DNA from: Prionace glauca | Lineage: Eukaryota > Chordata > Chondrichthyes > Carcharhiniformes > Carcharhinidae | NCBI GenBank assembly: GCA_037974335.1 | Contig: CM075760.1 | Location: forward strand, 5,887,432 to 5,951,431 | DNA: 64,000 nucleotides | Reading direction: 5' to 3' | Shown here: in pieces, positions 36,850 to 49,024 of the stretch | Layout: every line of letters starts with the position of its first letter | Position numbering within the stretch: position 1 is the first letter of the stretch | Position numbers and translations under genes: made by a program | Notes under the pieces: model-generated | Databases searched by the model: none | What the model saw: only the letters and a program-made list of their open reading frames with translations | Told to the model about the DNA's origin: nothing

Positions 36850-37645
36850 TTCTGCCTCAGTGTTCGTCTGTGTCTTGAATATTCCAGTGTCAGCAATCAA
36901 TTCACTGGGAATAATCCTCGTTTTTTTTGATATATACAGTCTTGCGCACTATACAGACGGAGCATACCATGCACAGAGAAGGAAGGGAGAGAGTGAAGAA
37001 TATTATGTTGCAGTCACAGCTCGGGTCTAGAAAAATATCAATTTAATGCGACGTAGATCCATTCAAAAATCTGATTGCAGCTGTAAAGAAATTGTTTCTG
37101 AGTCGGTTTGTAGTGTCTTCAGACGTTGTTTTGTACCTAGTTCCCGATGGAAAAAGGTTAGAGAGTATGTCCGGGGTGAGTTGTGTTTTCTTTTCATAGT
37201 TTTTTTTTAAAGTGTCGAATCGGAGGTTGTGTTGACTCAGCCAGAGGCAGAAACCGGGCATCCCTGAGACAGCCTGAGACTGAGCTGTAAAGACAAAGTG
37301 TTCAATATGGGCAGCAACTGGATGGTCTAGGTCCGACCAGTCCCTGATAGTGTTTATAGTCTCTCCTTCAGTTTGATAGTCTTGGATCAACCCACAATTC
37401 CTCCGCCCCAGAGATTCAGAATCAATTTATTCCACCCAAAGACACTTAAAACTACGTGAAGAGAAAATGCTGGACAGTCTCAGGACATCTGGACTCGAAA
37501 CGTCAGCTGTTCCCTCTCCTTACAAATATTGCCAGGCCTGCTGAGATTTTGCAGCATTTTCTCTTTGGGTTTGAATTCCAGAATCTACAGAATTGTTTTT
37601 ATACTTCAAACAACATCTTCTCTTTGCAAATAACTATAAACCGAG
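36850..37645 (+). pseudogene. Immunoglobulin VH pseudogene with nested insertions
   Basis: Homologous to the live VH at 48.85-49.33 kb. Positions 36850-36945 match the leader intron (cagtgttcgtctgtg, atattccagtgtcagcaatc). Positions 37212-37330 match framework 1 ([11 protein letters not shown], then an in-frame TGA). Positions 37390-37441 match the region before framework 3, and 37606-37630 match 'acttcaaacaacat.ttctctttg'. The leader exon, the framework 3 end, the Cys and the RSS are not recognisable. An unclassified repeat (about 36946-37200) splits intron from exon. A second one (about 37442-37605, with 'gagaaaatgctgg') sits inside framework 3. No D, J or C segment follows before 43 kb. 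Confidence 0.82.
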
Positions 37646-37867
37646 TATTCCTATCTTTCCCCTGTCTGTCCTACACAGACTCCAGTTCCATGTGATGAAA
37701 ATAACCCTTCACCACCACTGAAATATCCGAGAAATCCACCCAGTTGTATTAAACCTGCAGTGGAACGTCATCCATCCGGAGGGCAGGTTTCAGCAAGGTG
37801 GTTCACGATCACCAATTAATGTTAGCTTTGTCAGTGACGCTCGCATCCAGAAATTCAATAAAATCAG

Positions 37868-37945
37868 TGCAAATTGCTGCAGATTCCGGAAATCTAAAAC
37901 TAAAACAGCAACAGTGCTACTCAGCATCTCAATGGACATCATCAG
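37868..37945 (+). repeat. Fragment of the 'gaaaatgctgg' repeat family
   Basis: 'gctgcagattccggaaatct' and 'ctcagcatctcaatggacat' match the element inside the VH pseudogene, in the other orientation. Other pieces are at 41818-41945 and 42200-42330. Confidence 0.5.
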
Positions 37946-38309
37946 AGAGAGAGAACCAGATTCGTATTTAACATCAATGCCAGGATGTAAAATCTCTTGA
38001 TATATTTATGAACAGCAAGTCTGTTCTGTCCAATATCCTACCCAAATCCTCATTTATCAAATAAAATCGCAAATTTGTTGGCCATTTATCACCTCTGGGT
38101 GTGTGTGAGTTTCTGGTACGCAACTTACCTGGTTAGTTGCAATATGAGAACAGTGACTAAATTCAGCGAAGGTACATCAGTGAGTTTTAAGAACTTTGGG
38201 ACGATATGAGGTCGGGTAAAATGTTCTATACATTCAAGTTCCCCATAATTTGTAATACTTTGGAATCGCTGAGATTAATGTGAATATAATCACTCCTCTG
38301 CCTGATCAT

Positions 38310-38780
38310 AGTAGCATAAAATCGTAGAATCCCTACAGTTCAACATGGTCATTCGGTCCAATAACTCTGCAGCGGGCTCTCCAGCAGAGCATCCTACCTA
38401 GGCAAGCGTTCATCCGATCCCCGCAACCACACATATTCACAGGCTAATCCCCCGAGCCTACACATTATTGGACACTAACAGGAAATTTAGCATAGACAAT
38501 TTACATTGGGCCTGGGAAGGATGCTCTGCCGGATAGCAGACTTGATGAACCAAATGTTCTACTTCTGCACTGTAGGGATTCTATGATTCTAATTTGCACA
38601 TCATTGGGCGCTAAGGGGCAATTTATCATAGCCAATCCACCTAACCTGCATATCCTGGGACTGTGGAAGGAAACTGGAGCACTCGGAGGGAACTCACATG
38701 GATATGGATAGAATGTGAAAACCACACACAGTCACCCAATGTTAGAATCGAACCCGCTTCCCTGTCGCCTGTGAGGGAGC
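38310..38780 (-). repeat. Two overlapping SINE copies
   Basis: Minus strand. The left copy, from about 38310, has the tail 'cgtagaatccctacag' and body. The second begins with a tail at 38560-38595 ('gtagggattctatgattct' on the plus strand) and runs to its worn head near 38780. Confidence 0.65.
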
Positions 38781-39725
38781 AAAAATAATCGTATCTCTTA
38801 GTGATAACCACATTTTTACACTTCCCTCATGTGAGTGTGATCACTATTTGTGAAGGAATATTTCAGACATCAGATCTGTTTTTTTAATTTAATTTGTCTA
38901 GTTTAAACAGATTAAATCCTCAATCAGATTATCATTCAGTGGAATATCAGCCTATTCACAGATACTTTATTAATTGTGACATCAGAACTTTCAGAACTAA
39001 TTCTGAAATGAAATGTACCATTTTATTTTAATTAAATACAACTGGTGTAATGTATGTTCAAAAAGTTTTTATTCATTTTGAACCAACTGTTAAAATTCTT
39101 AAAATAAATCGCTATTTTGAGTTGAAACTGATCAGTAAGTGACGGTTTATCTGGTTTTTCTGTCATGAACATTTCATTGTAAACAGTGAGTATTTATGTA
39201 AATAAATACAAGAATAGTAATTCTAAATGAGATTGTTGACTGACAAAAACACAACAAATATTTCCCCACCAACACAGCACAGAAATAGAGATAACCATGC
39301 AAATCAATCAACGGATTCCAGTAATGGTTGTTTTTCACCATTCTTTTTTCATCAGTTATGTGAGGAAAAATATCATGATGATATCTATGTTCAGAATTAG
39401 GAAATAATCCTTCTGATCCCGAAATAAAATGGCAAATGTGTTCATGGAAATGCCCTGTGTTTCATCTCTCTCTCTGTCTTTCTCCTGTCTGGTTCTATGT
39501 CTTGTCTCTCCACGATGGTTCATCGTCTTCACTCCACAGCATAAAGTCAATGTCTGCCCAATGTGTTCTCTCAGCCACAGGTACAGGTTTCTAAAAGAAT
39601 ATAATTCAATAAATTGGAATCTGTGAGTGAGATTTAGTCTAAAAGATCTCTTGAGAAATCAATGATCTTGAAATGCTTGAAACATTTTCTTCTGCACCTA
39701 ACCTCGGATAAGGATTCAATGTGGA
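38781..39725. other. No gene seen
   Basis: AT-rich, with no exon or RNA gene. An octamer ATGCAAAT lies at 39297-39304 but no V gene follows it. Confidence 0.4.
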
Positions 39726-39729
39726 ATCT

Positions 39730-40280
39730 TTCCCTATATTTAGCCGGTGTTGTCCCTGTCCTTGGAGTATTTGACTGGACAGTGTAGAGGAACATTTACG
39801 CTGCGTCCAAACTCATCATTTCTGATTTATGAATGTTGATATATCTTTATCAGGGAAGATGTAATCCGTATTTAATCTCTGCTGTACATGACCTTGGGTG
39901 TGTTTTGTGGAAATGTATGGACGGCTCTTTCCCCGAGACCTAACACTAATTTAAACCTGCCTCCTGGATCTCTGAAGGAAGAGTGCAGGAGAGTTTTTAC
40001 ATAGAAGAGTGTCCATGCTCTTTCTGCCTTAATTTTGTTTGAAAAGATTTGTAGATGGAGTTTACTGTTGTGAGAATGTTTGAATTGGACAGTTTAGAGG
40101 GAGATTCACTTTGCATTTCACTCATGCTATTCCTGCTTTGGGAGTTATTAATTTGCCAGTACAGAGGGAACTTTGCATTCTGCAGCGAACCCCATGTTAC
40201 TCCTGTCCTGTAAGATTTTGATGGGAGAGTTGGCCGTCTTTACAAATTTCATGGGGATTGAACCAGTATCTTTATATTAC
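39730..40280. repeat. Decayed minisatellite with 'ggagtatttgactggacagtg' type units
   Basis: Four or more worn units carry 'gacagtgtagaggaacattt', 'gacagtttagagggagattc' and 'ccagtacagagggaactttg'. I remember sharper versions of this unit from other shark sequence. Confidence 0.5.
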
Positions 40281-40379
40281 AGTAAATTTACCCTGTGTCA
40301 GCTCGTATTATGAGCCATGCCTTCGTTTATTTTCCACTGGATCCTAACTCTTTCTACCTTGCATGTAGAATGTTATGTT

Positions 40380-40670
40380 GTCTGTCTTCGCACATAGTAA
40401 ATTGGATATATTATCTGTCTGTACTAAATTAGACGCTGTCCCTGCTTATATTGTATGTTATTGAATATTATCAAATAAATTGGTTGGACTAAAACCTGGT
40501 GTTGTCAGACTTTTTACTATATTGTATGTCACCATGTTTCTGTTTATATTAAACTAGACATTATCTCTGTTTATATTAATGTAGATCTCTCTCTGTTTGT
40601 ATCAAAGTAGATGCAATCTTATTTCTGCAATTGTCCATATCCGCGTTTATATTTTATTAGACATGGTCTC
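40380..40670 (-). repeat. Reverse-oriented copy of the ~30-bp tandem
   Basis: Units 'ctgtttatattaaactagac', 'ctgtttatattaatgtagat' and 'cgtttatattttattagaca' are the complement of the 24.15-26.09 kb units. From 40670 to 41540 I see no gene. Confidence 0.55.
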
Positions 40671-41544
40671 AGTTTTTACTGCACTGGTCAATGCCAGTAA
40701 TGATTAAAGTGGCTGGGAGAACACAATTCTCTGCATCCTTCTGCAAGGGCAAACCGTGTGAGGTTTTGGACACTGGAAAAGAAATCTGAAATCTACTTCT
40801 GCTGGCTGCAGTGAAAGTGGATGTCAAGTCCTGTGTAGCATGTACTGTCAATGAAGAACAAAAAACACAGAAAATTACAGCACAATAAAATACTGGTGAT
40901 CCAATATTGCCCGTTTCTGGATCTTGCCTGATAGCAATTTTTTTATCCCAACATATTATCTCTTCATCCCACAAAACTGTGGAGTAAAACAAACCTAATT
41001 CAAAGAGAGGCATAGTTAAGCGCAGGAACAAAATTAGCACAGTGAAATATATACACAGGGTGAGTATCAAATATTACATAACCAGAGAGAATGCCATGTG
41101 CAATGTAAACTGAGCTCTGGTCCAGCAGATTATTAACAGAGCAAGGCTGTATTTTAATATCAACAGGGGCCTGGTTCAAGAAAATAGTAATGAGTTAGTG
41201 CCGAGTGCCATGTGGGGATGGTCAAATGCCAAATTCCAATGAGACCCATATCCCGTGAAAGAAACAGTTTTAAAAATAACATTGTCAAGGAGAATAAAAC
41301 TGAGGCAGTGTCTCGCACAGTTTTACTGATATCGGAACTTCTTAGACATGAACTGAGACAGTGCTGAGTAATTAATGACACTGGACCGAATAAGGAGAAT
41401 ATTTCAAAAAGTTCAGAAAGATAGTAATTATTTTCACCAATTACCATCCATTTGCAATTTAATAATTTCATTCACCAGATCTCATTCATATATAATGAGG
41501 AGTATATTTAAAATTACTCTATGATAGGAAAGCGACGTTGTCGA

Positions 41545-41750
41545 GGCCCCCATTTATTCCCCATTGCTAATTGCATTCGGTGAGCTGGTGGTGAGCCGCC
41601 TTATTCAATTGCTGCAGGACCTGCAGTGTAGGTACACCGACAGTGCTCTTAGGGAGGGTGTTCCTGGACTCCGATGCAGCATAAGAAAAGGAGTGGTCCA
41701 AGTGAGGTTTGTGAGTGTCTTGGAGAGGAGCTTACAGCCGGGGTTGTTCC
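41545..41750 (+). repeat. Unclassified interspersed repeat
   Basis: Plus-strand relative of 54480-54870 ('gagctggtggtgagccgcct', 'ttggagaggagcttacagc'). Confidence 0.5.
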
Positions 41751-42339
41751 AATTTCCCAGTTATCATCAACTCATACAGATAAACAATTAATTCACCAAT
41801 TATGTTCATCAGTTTGATAAAAGCAAAATACTGCAGATTCTGGAAACTGAAACAAAAATAATGAATGCTGCAAAATCTCAACGGGTCTGAGAGCATTTGT
41901 GGAGAGAGAATAGAGCCAACGTTTCGAGTCAGTGTGGTTTTTTTTGGAAGAAATTGAAGAGGATGATGACATTGGGAAATGATGTGGGTGGACAGGGATT
42001 AGGATTTTTTTGAGAATATAGTTTGTGATTGTGATGTTGATTAGTTTAGGATGAAGAAGGTTGTTCTGATATTTGGGATCACTCTGTGAATTGATGCAGC
42101 TTGTGAGTGTCTCGAAATAGTATCTATTATTTCTGTTATTCCCATCTCACAGGAAATTTATGCAGCTTTTCTGACACGTTGTAGGAAGCAATGATGATCT
42201 CTCCAAAGCAGCAGGAATACTCTGCCGAAGGGTCATCCAGATGTGAAACAAAGGCTCTATTCTGTCTTCATAGATGTTACTGAGATCCTCCTGTATTTTC
42301 TGTTTATTTTCGGCATTTCATTCTATTTAATATATAACT

Positions 42340-43150
42340 GTAGTTTGCTTCGTATAATTTATTGATATTAAACTTTATTGACAACACATTGGCTTTTTGA
42401 CACCAAGGAATAAAATCTGTCCCGGAATTCAATGGGGAATGGAATTAATTCCGTCCGAGGATATGAACAGCTACCCAGCAGCCTCTGCGCTTCATTGACA
42501 AGTCACCACCTCATCATCACACAGAAAGTCCTGGTACATAGCTAGAGTGTGTGATGGTTTTCAAAGTGATGATATAAATGGAACAACCGGCACTTCATGT
42601 GAAGTTACTGAATCTTTAAATTCCGATTCATTATTACACTGTTTTGGGAAATAATATTACATTTGTAGTTTTCCAGTGAGTTTCACAAATATATCTGTTG
42701 CTACCTTATTTACTTTTCACCCAGTTACCTTCACTAATTTGGGTGAGGGTTTGTTGATTGATTTGCTGTATATGAAAGAACCAGTATTTTATATAGTACA
42801 ATCATTCCTCCTCAACCAAATCATGCTCTCTCTTTCTGTCCTGGATTTGAAAATTCAGCATCAGCAGAGAAATGAACCATCCGAACTGCAGGAAAATCTC
42901 CCCCTACTCTTCAAGAGGATCAGCTTGCTAACTCCCGAGAAACTCGGAATGTATTTCACCCAGACACTCTGGAAGGATTGATGGGCACACATTGAATAAA
43001 GGAGTTGTTTCAATTTATGAAGTAGTCAAACACAAATATGAAAATGTAGAACAGCATCATTCAGTCCCATTTATCAATGAATCCACCAATCCATTCACTA
43101 ATTCCTCAATCAAAATATTCAGACAACCAACAGTCATTCATCCATCAGTC
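42340..43150. other. No gene seen
   Basis: Short open frames only. The right end (43080-43150) has loose 'catcagtcattc' repeats next to the LINE insertion point. Confidence 0.35.
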
Positions 43151-43159
43151 ATTCAAATG

Positions 43160-46100
43160 TCATTCATAAGAACATAAGAACATAAGAACATAAGAAATAG
43201 GAGCAGGAGGAGGCCATCCGGCCCCTCGAGCCTGCCCCGCCATTCAATAAGATCATGGCTGATCTGTCGTGACTCAGCTCCACCTTCCCGCCCTCTCCCC
43301 ATAACCCTTAATCCCCTCTCTTATCAAAAACCCATCAACCCGTTTCTTAAAAATATTTAGCGAGGCAGCCTCCACCACTTCAACGGGCAGAGAATTCCAG
43401 AGATTCACCACCCTTTGAGTGAAGAAGTTCCTCCTCAACTCTGTTCAAAACCGCCCCCCCCCTTTATCTTGAGGCTGTGCCCCCTAGTCCTACTGTCTTT
43501 TTTGAGCGGGAACAGTCTCTCCACCTCTATCCTATCCATCCCATTCATCATCTTATACGTCTCAATGAGATCTCCCCTCATTCTTCTAAACTCTAACGAG
43601 TACAAGCCTAGTTTATTCAGCCTCTCCTCATAGCTCAATCCCCTCAACTCCGGTATCAGCCGAGTAAACCTCCTCTGCACTCCCTCCAGGGCCAAAACAT
43701 CCTTGCGCAGGTGCGGCGCCCAAAACTGCACACAGTACTCCAGCTGCGGCCTCACCAATGCCCTATACAGCTGCAGCAAGACCTCCCTACTTTTATATTC
43801 AATCCCCTTCGCTATGAAGGCCAGCATCCCATTCGCCTTCCTGACCACCTGCTGCACCTGCAAGCTGGGTTTTTGCGACTCATGCACAAGGACCCCGAGG
43901 TCCCTCTGCACTGTCGCCTGCTGCAGTTTTTCGCCCCGTAAGTAATAGTCCTTCCTACCATTCCTCCTACCAAAGTGGACCACCTCACACTTGCCAACAT
44001 TAAATTCCATTTGCCATTTCCTGGCCCATTCGCCCAGCCTATCTAGATCCTTCTGCAGACTCTCCACACCCTCCGCACAATTTGCCTTTCCCCCAATCTT
44101 GGTGTCATCAGCAAATTTCGACACCCTGCACTCGGTTCCCTCCTCCAGATCATCTATATAAACGGTAAATAGCTGAGGCCCCAGCACCGACCCCTGGGGC
44201 ACCCCACTAGTCACCAACCGCCAATCCGAATAGCATCCATTGACCCCCACTCTCTGCCTCCTATTTGACAACCAATCCTCTATCCACGCTAACACCCTAC
44301 CCCCAACTCCATGTCCCCTGACCTTCTGCAATAACCTCTTGTGAGGTACCTTGTCAAACGCCTTCTGAAAATCCAGAAAGACCACATCCACCGGCTCTCC
44401 TCTATCCACTGCCCTAGACACATTCTCATAGAACTCCAGTAAATTTGTCAGACACGACTTCCCTTTAATGAAACTGTGTTGCGTCCGCCCTATCAAGCAA
44501 TTCCCCTCAAGATGCCTCGCTATTTCCTCCTTAATGACGGTTTCTAACATTTTACCTACCACAGACGTTAAACTAACCGGCCTATAATTCCCCGCCTTTT
44601 GCCTGGCACCCTTCTTAAACAACGGCGTAACATTAGCCGTTTTCCAATCTTCTGGCACTTCCCCGGAATCCAGCGACGTCTGGAAAATAACCACCAAGGC
44701 ATCCACTATCACCTCCGCCATTTCTTTCAGAACCCTCGGATGCATTCCATCCGGTCCTGGGGACTTGTCCACAATCAGCCCCTCCAGTCTGTCGAGCACC
44801 ACCTCTCTAGTAACAGTAATGTCATTAAGACCCTCCATTCCTACCACCTTTCCATCGCTAACACCCGGCAAATTATTCACGTCCTCCTCCGTGAAGACAG
44901 AAACAAAGAAGTTATTCAAGACCTTAGCCATATCCCTATCCCCTACCACTAGCTCCCCTTTCTCATCCTCTAAAGGACCAACGTTTACCCTAGCCAGCCT
45001 CTTCCTTTTTATATATTTATAAAAACTCTTGCTATCCTTTTTTATATTAAGTGCTAGCCCAGCCTCATAGCTTCTCCTACCCTCCTTTATCAATTTCTTT
45101 GTCAATCTTTGTTGACATTTAAACCTTTCCCAATCCTCTTCTCGCCCACTGCTCTTAGCTACTCTAAACTCCTCCGCTTTTAATTTAACACTTTCCTTCA
45201 CCTCCTTCGTTATCCACGGCTTATTACCTCTCCTCCTACTGTCCTTTTTAACCATCGGAATAAATTTCTGCTGAGCACCAAGAAAGATCTCCTTAAAGAT
45301 CCTCCACTGCTCCTCAGCAGACCTACCTTCCAACGCGTTCCCCCAGTCCACATTCGCCAATTCTTCTCTCATCCTACCATACTCCCCTCTATTCAAACAA
45401 AGGACGCGTGTCTGGGAACCCACTTTCTCCTCCTCCATCTGCACCAGAAACTCCACCATACAATGATCACTCTCTCCAAGAGGATCCTTCACCGCAAGGT
45501 CCCTAATTCTACCCACCTCATTACATAGCACCAGATCCAAGATAGCTCGCTCCCTCGTCGGCTCCAACACACACTGTTCAAGGAAATTATCCCGGCAGCA
45601 TTCCAAAAACTCCTCCTCGAGCCCACCTCGTCCAACATGGGTCGACCAATCAATATGCAGATTGAAATCTCCCATAACTACTGCCGTCCCATTCCTGCAC
45701 GCTGCACTTATTTGCGCGTTAACAGCCCGCCCCACCTCCAGATCATTATTCGGGGGCCTATAGACGACACCCACTAGCGTCTTCCTCCCTTTTCTGTTCC
45801 TAATCTCCACCCAAAACGATTCCACTTTCTGCTCCTTGGCTCCGATATCATCCCTTGCTACCACCTTGATACTATCCTTAATCAGCAGAGCTACTCCACC
45901 CCCTCTTTCCTCCTGCCTATCCTTCCTAAACACTTGATAACCCTGTACATTCATCTCCCAGTCCCTGTCACCTTGCAGCCACGTCTCTGTAATGGCCACC
46001 AGATCGTATCCATTTGTGTCGATCTGCGCCATCAGCTCATCCACTTTATTCCGAATGCTTCGTGCATTCAGATAAAGCGCTTTCATCCCAGCCTTCACCT

Positions 46101-46606
46101 GGACCCTACTTGCCGTAACGCCACCAATTGGGACATCCTTGGCCTCTTCCCTTACCTGTACCCTATCCTTAACTTTAGACCTCATAGCGTCACCTACCCT
46201 CGCACCCTCCCCCCCCCTAATTAGTTTAAAGCCTTGTCTACAGTCCTCTTTACTCGATTCGCCAGCACTCTGGTCCCAGCATGATTCAGACCAACCCCAT
46301 CCTGCCCGAACAGGTCCCACCTACCCCAATACTGGTGCCAATGCCCCATAAATTCGAACCCATTCCTCCCACACCAATCCCTGAGCCACCCATTTACTTC
46401 CTTTATCCTATCAACCCTACGCCCGTCTGCCCTCGGTTCAGGCAGTAGCCCAGAGATAACCACCTTGTCGGTTCTACTTTTTAATTCCATTCCCAGCTTC
46501 TCATACTCCCTTCCCAGATCCTCAGTCCGCATTTTGCCTACGTCGCCGGCACCCACATGTACTACAACGACTGGGTTCTCACCCTCCCACTCCAGATTCC
46601 TGTGTC
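43160..46606 (-). mobile_element. CR1 LINE, 5'-truncated, nearly intact ORF2
   Basis: Minus strand. The 3' end is the tandem 'ttatgttcttatgttc' at 43165-43190. ORF2 runs from 46185 (or the inner ATG at 46086) to 43435. It has an apurinic endonuclease domain (LNARSIRNKVDEL, ITETWLQ, VYRPPNND, MGDFNLHIDW, ESDHCMVEF) and reverse transcriptase (NYRPVSLTSVVGK, FLDFQKAFDKVPH, SGVPQGSVLGPQLF, FADDTKIGG with both catalytic Asp). Upstream, 46221-46600 keeps the end of ORF1 as an SGNH-type esterase (VVVVHVGAGDVG, VVISGLLPEP, DGVGLNHAG), cut off at the left. A C-run near 43450-43460 has shifted the frame, so about the last 60 residues (RRNFFTQRVV...) lie in another frame. The open frame over 900 codons makes this a recent insertion. 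Confidence 0.92.
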
Positions 46607-46654
46607 AACACAGTCATACATTTATTGTTTGTGTAGATGGTGACATCAATTATT

Positions 46655-48290
46655 TTAATTGATCCAGTGATCCAGAGGCCCAGGGCAATGATGTGAGGAC
46701 AGGGATTTAAGTCGGACCCTTCCCGCAGGTAGATTTTGAATTCTATTGATAAATCTGGAATGGATACTAATTGCGATCATTGGAACCGCTCTGATTCCCC
46801 GTGGAGGAAATCTACCATCGCTACATGGTCTCACAAGGATATAACTGCAGACTGAAAGCAAAATAGCTGACTCTTTAATATCTACAGAAGTGTCCAAGAA
46901 AACCAGTCAATTTAAGGGAATTTGGGACAGGCAAAGAGTGTTGGTCTTTCCAAACAAACATCCCATGGAAAGATAAAAGGAGATAAAATATAAATGTGCA
47001 TAATCAAATATAACAGCATGTATCATTTCTCTGAGCCATTTTTCAGTCTACCTGTGATTATTTCTGTCCGTCCATCACAATATCCTGATGTGTTGGAAAA
47101 ATCATCATTGTTGTTAATTGGGTGCCAGAGAAGGTGGAAAATAATCCTTTCTTTAGAGATGGGAAAACATCATCTAGATTTATAACTTCCAAAAATTCAA
47201 GTGCCTCCAGTACTGTTGCTGGGTAGATTTGTTTATAAATAGACCTTACTGACAACATGCAGGGTTTTAAGTTCGCTTGGAGCTAAGCGGTCAGTGCTGA
47301 TGAAACTGATATTTGATCTACTGCACAAACACACCCAGATGTTTCCTGTCAATAACTTTGAGCATTTGACAGCAGCCTGGATGGCTGCCAAACACTGTGT
47401 GGGACAGATTAGCGTGAAGCTCAATGGACAACATGGGATTCAGACATTTAAACAGTAAATGTTTAATTCCCACAATTTAAATCGCAATCATTCTAATCAA
47501 ATATTTTCATTCAGTGTCCTGTTCATTACCTGAGTAAATACTATGTCAAACAATAAAGTGACCGGATGATTTTTTTTCATTTGTATAGTTTCCGAGTAAA
47601 TTTAATTCCAATAATTAAAGTCTGTTTATTAATCACTTCATGAAATGAGAGAGAGAGAGAGATGTTGATGGGCCCAGTTCCCCAGTGAAGTAAAATCGGT
47701 GCAATGACATGAAATAATATTAAAACAACATCATAAAACTGACATGAACACCGGGGATTCCTGGAATATTCTGAAAGTTCTGCATCCTATTGAAACAGCA
47801 GCGTGTCTTTTACTTGATTAGCACCGTGTTCTATTGCACAGTATAATCTGATTTCTGTTATTGAAGAGTTCCTCTCATAGCTGCCAATGAGTGGAGAAAT
47901 GATCAGTTCATAACCTGATTCAATGGAAGATAAAACATTTATTCTTGTGATATTGTGCAATGTGCCGCAAAGTCCTGATATCCTGTGTTCCCAATACCAG
48001 TGTATGTTAGACAGCCGGTGACCAATACAGTGAGTTGCAATGACCTGGATGCTGAAGGAGAACTTTAATGATCTCAGTGTCCGTTCCGATTCATTAACTT
48101 CTCCGTCAAAAATCAATTTAATTTTATGTTTCTCTGTCAACTCACTATTTAATTATCAGGAGGTTGGGATTCTCATTATTTTCAAAGGCCTGTCTTCGAG
48201 ATTGGGGCAGTTTGACAAATATAAGGAGAAATATTGTATTGTGTGAGAGTTTCTTCTCATCTCCAAACCCAATTTGTACAGCGAAAGCCA
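46655..48290 (+). repeat. 5' flank of the live VH, paralogous to 34341-35900
   Basis: Collinear with the flank of the dead VH. The first 220 bases are an old interspersed repeat present in both copies, so that insertion came before the duplication. 'tcatagctgccaatgagtg' at 47877 and 'ttgtgatattgtgcaatgtg' at 47945 pair with 35530 and 35586. Confidence 0.85.
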
Positions 48291-48684
48291 CCAAACTGTA
48301 AATAGAATCACTTTGTATATTCTACACACTGAGTTACAGAAATCGATGGTATTTTTTCTGATAAATTGTGCTTTATCATTATAATGTGGCAGAGACACGG
48401 AGTTGTTGCAAAATTCTCTAATGTTCCAAAATGTTATTTCATCATTTTCAGATTTATTTTCTTCTTGGGGGTGTGGTAATAAAATCACCATTTTTACAAT
48501 GGAATTACTTATTTAAATAAATAAATGATGAACTGTAACATCACCATCAGAAATAATGGGGACAATACAATGAACATTTCAGCCAAACAAATATCCCGAT
48601 ACAGATAAAATGTCCATTTTAATATTAATCTATTGTAAATCTCCGAGTCTATTCTGTTGGGGGTGTGGAAGGTGGGACGTGGAT
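48291..48684. other. Distal VH upstream region, no gene
   Basis: AT-rich. No consensus octamer ATGCAAAT or ATTTGCAT is seen between here and the start codon; 'attgtaaat' near 48632 is at best a weak relative. Confidence 0.45.
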
Positions 48685-48757
48685 CCAGGCGCCGCCTCCA
48701 GCAGGGAATCAACAGGCGGCGCCTGGAAAGCCGCCCCTTCTGCCGGGTATTTAAATA
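48685..48757 (+). promoter_or_regulatory. VH promoter: inverted repeat and TATA-like box
   Basis: A 13-base perfect inverted repeat (ccaggcgccgcct at 48685-48697, complement at 48714-48726) with a 16-base spacer lies just upstream of a TATA-like box, tatttaaata, at 48748-48757. The start codon is 90 bases further on, which fits a transcription start near 48780. The inverted repeat could bind a dimeric factor; that is inference. Confidence 0.6.
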
Positions 48758-48846
48758 CCGCTCACTGGGACCGGAATCCAACAGTCCGGGAGCTGGTTTG
48801 TTCACTGAGTTCCTGACACAACCATTTCCCCCAAATCACCAGAAAG

Positions 48847-48892
48847 ATGAGGTCGGCCATTTCTCTCAGTTTGTTGCTGACTTTCTTATCTG
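48847..48892 (+). CDS. IgM heavy chain leader exon (L-part 1)
   Basis: Encodes MRSAISLSLLLTFLS, a typical hydrophobic signal peptide. It ends in phase 1 at a GT donor (48893). The 132-base intron to the V exon is normal for VH genes. The leader sends the heavy chain into the endoplasmic reticulum. The start is the only ATG downstream of the TATA-like box that reads into the V exon after splicing. Confidence 0.93.
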
Positions 48893-49024
48893 GTGTGTAT
48901 TTTTTTATTATTGTTCAAATCTCTCACTGTTACTGTCTCAGTGTTAGTCTCTCTCTGGAATGTTCCAGACTCAGCAATCATTTCACTAAGATTAACCCCC
49001 GGTGTTTTTGATCTATTTTTACAG

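Noticed and set aside
39297-39304. Octamer ATGCAAAT as a VH promoter element
   Set aside because: No VH or leader follows it. Another copy at 25926-25933 lies in a decayed tandem repeat, so both look like chance hits.
37646-43150. Remains of D, JH or CH exons after the dead VH
   Set aside because: No nonamer-heptamer pairs, WGQG motif or Ig-domain Cys/Trp pattern was found before the CR1 insertion.
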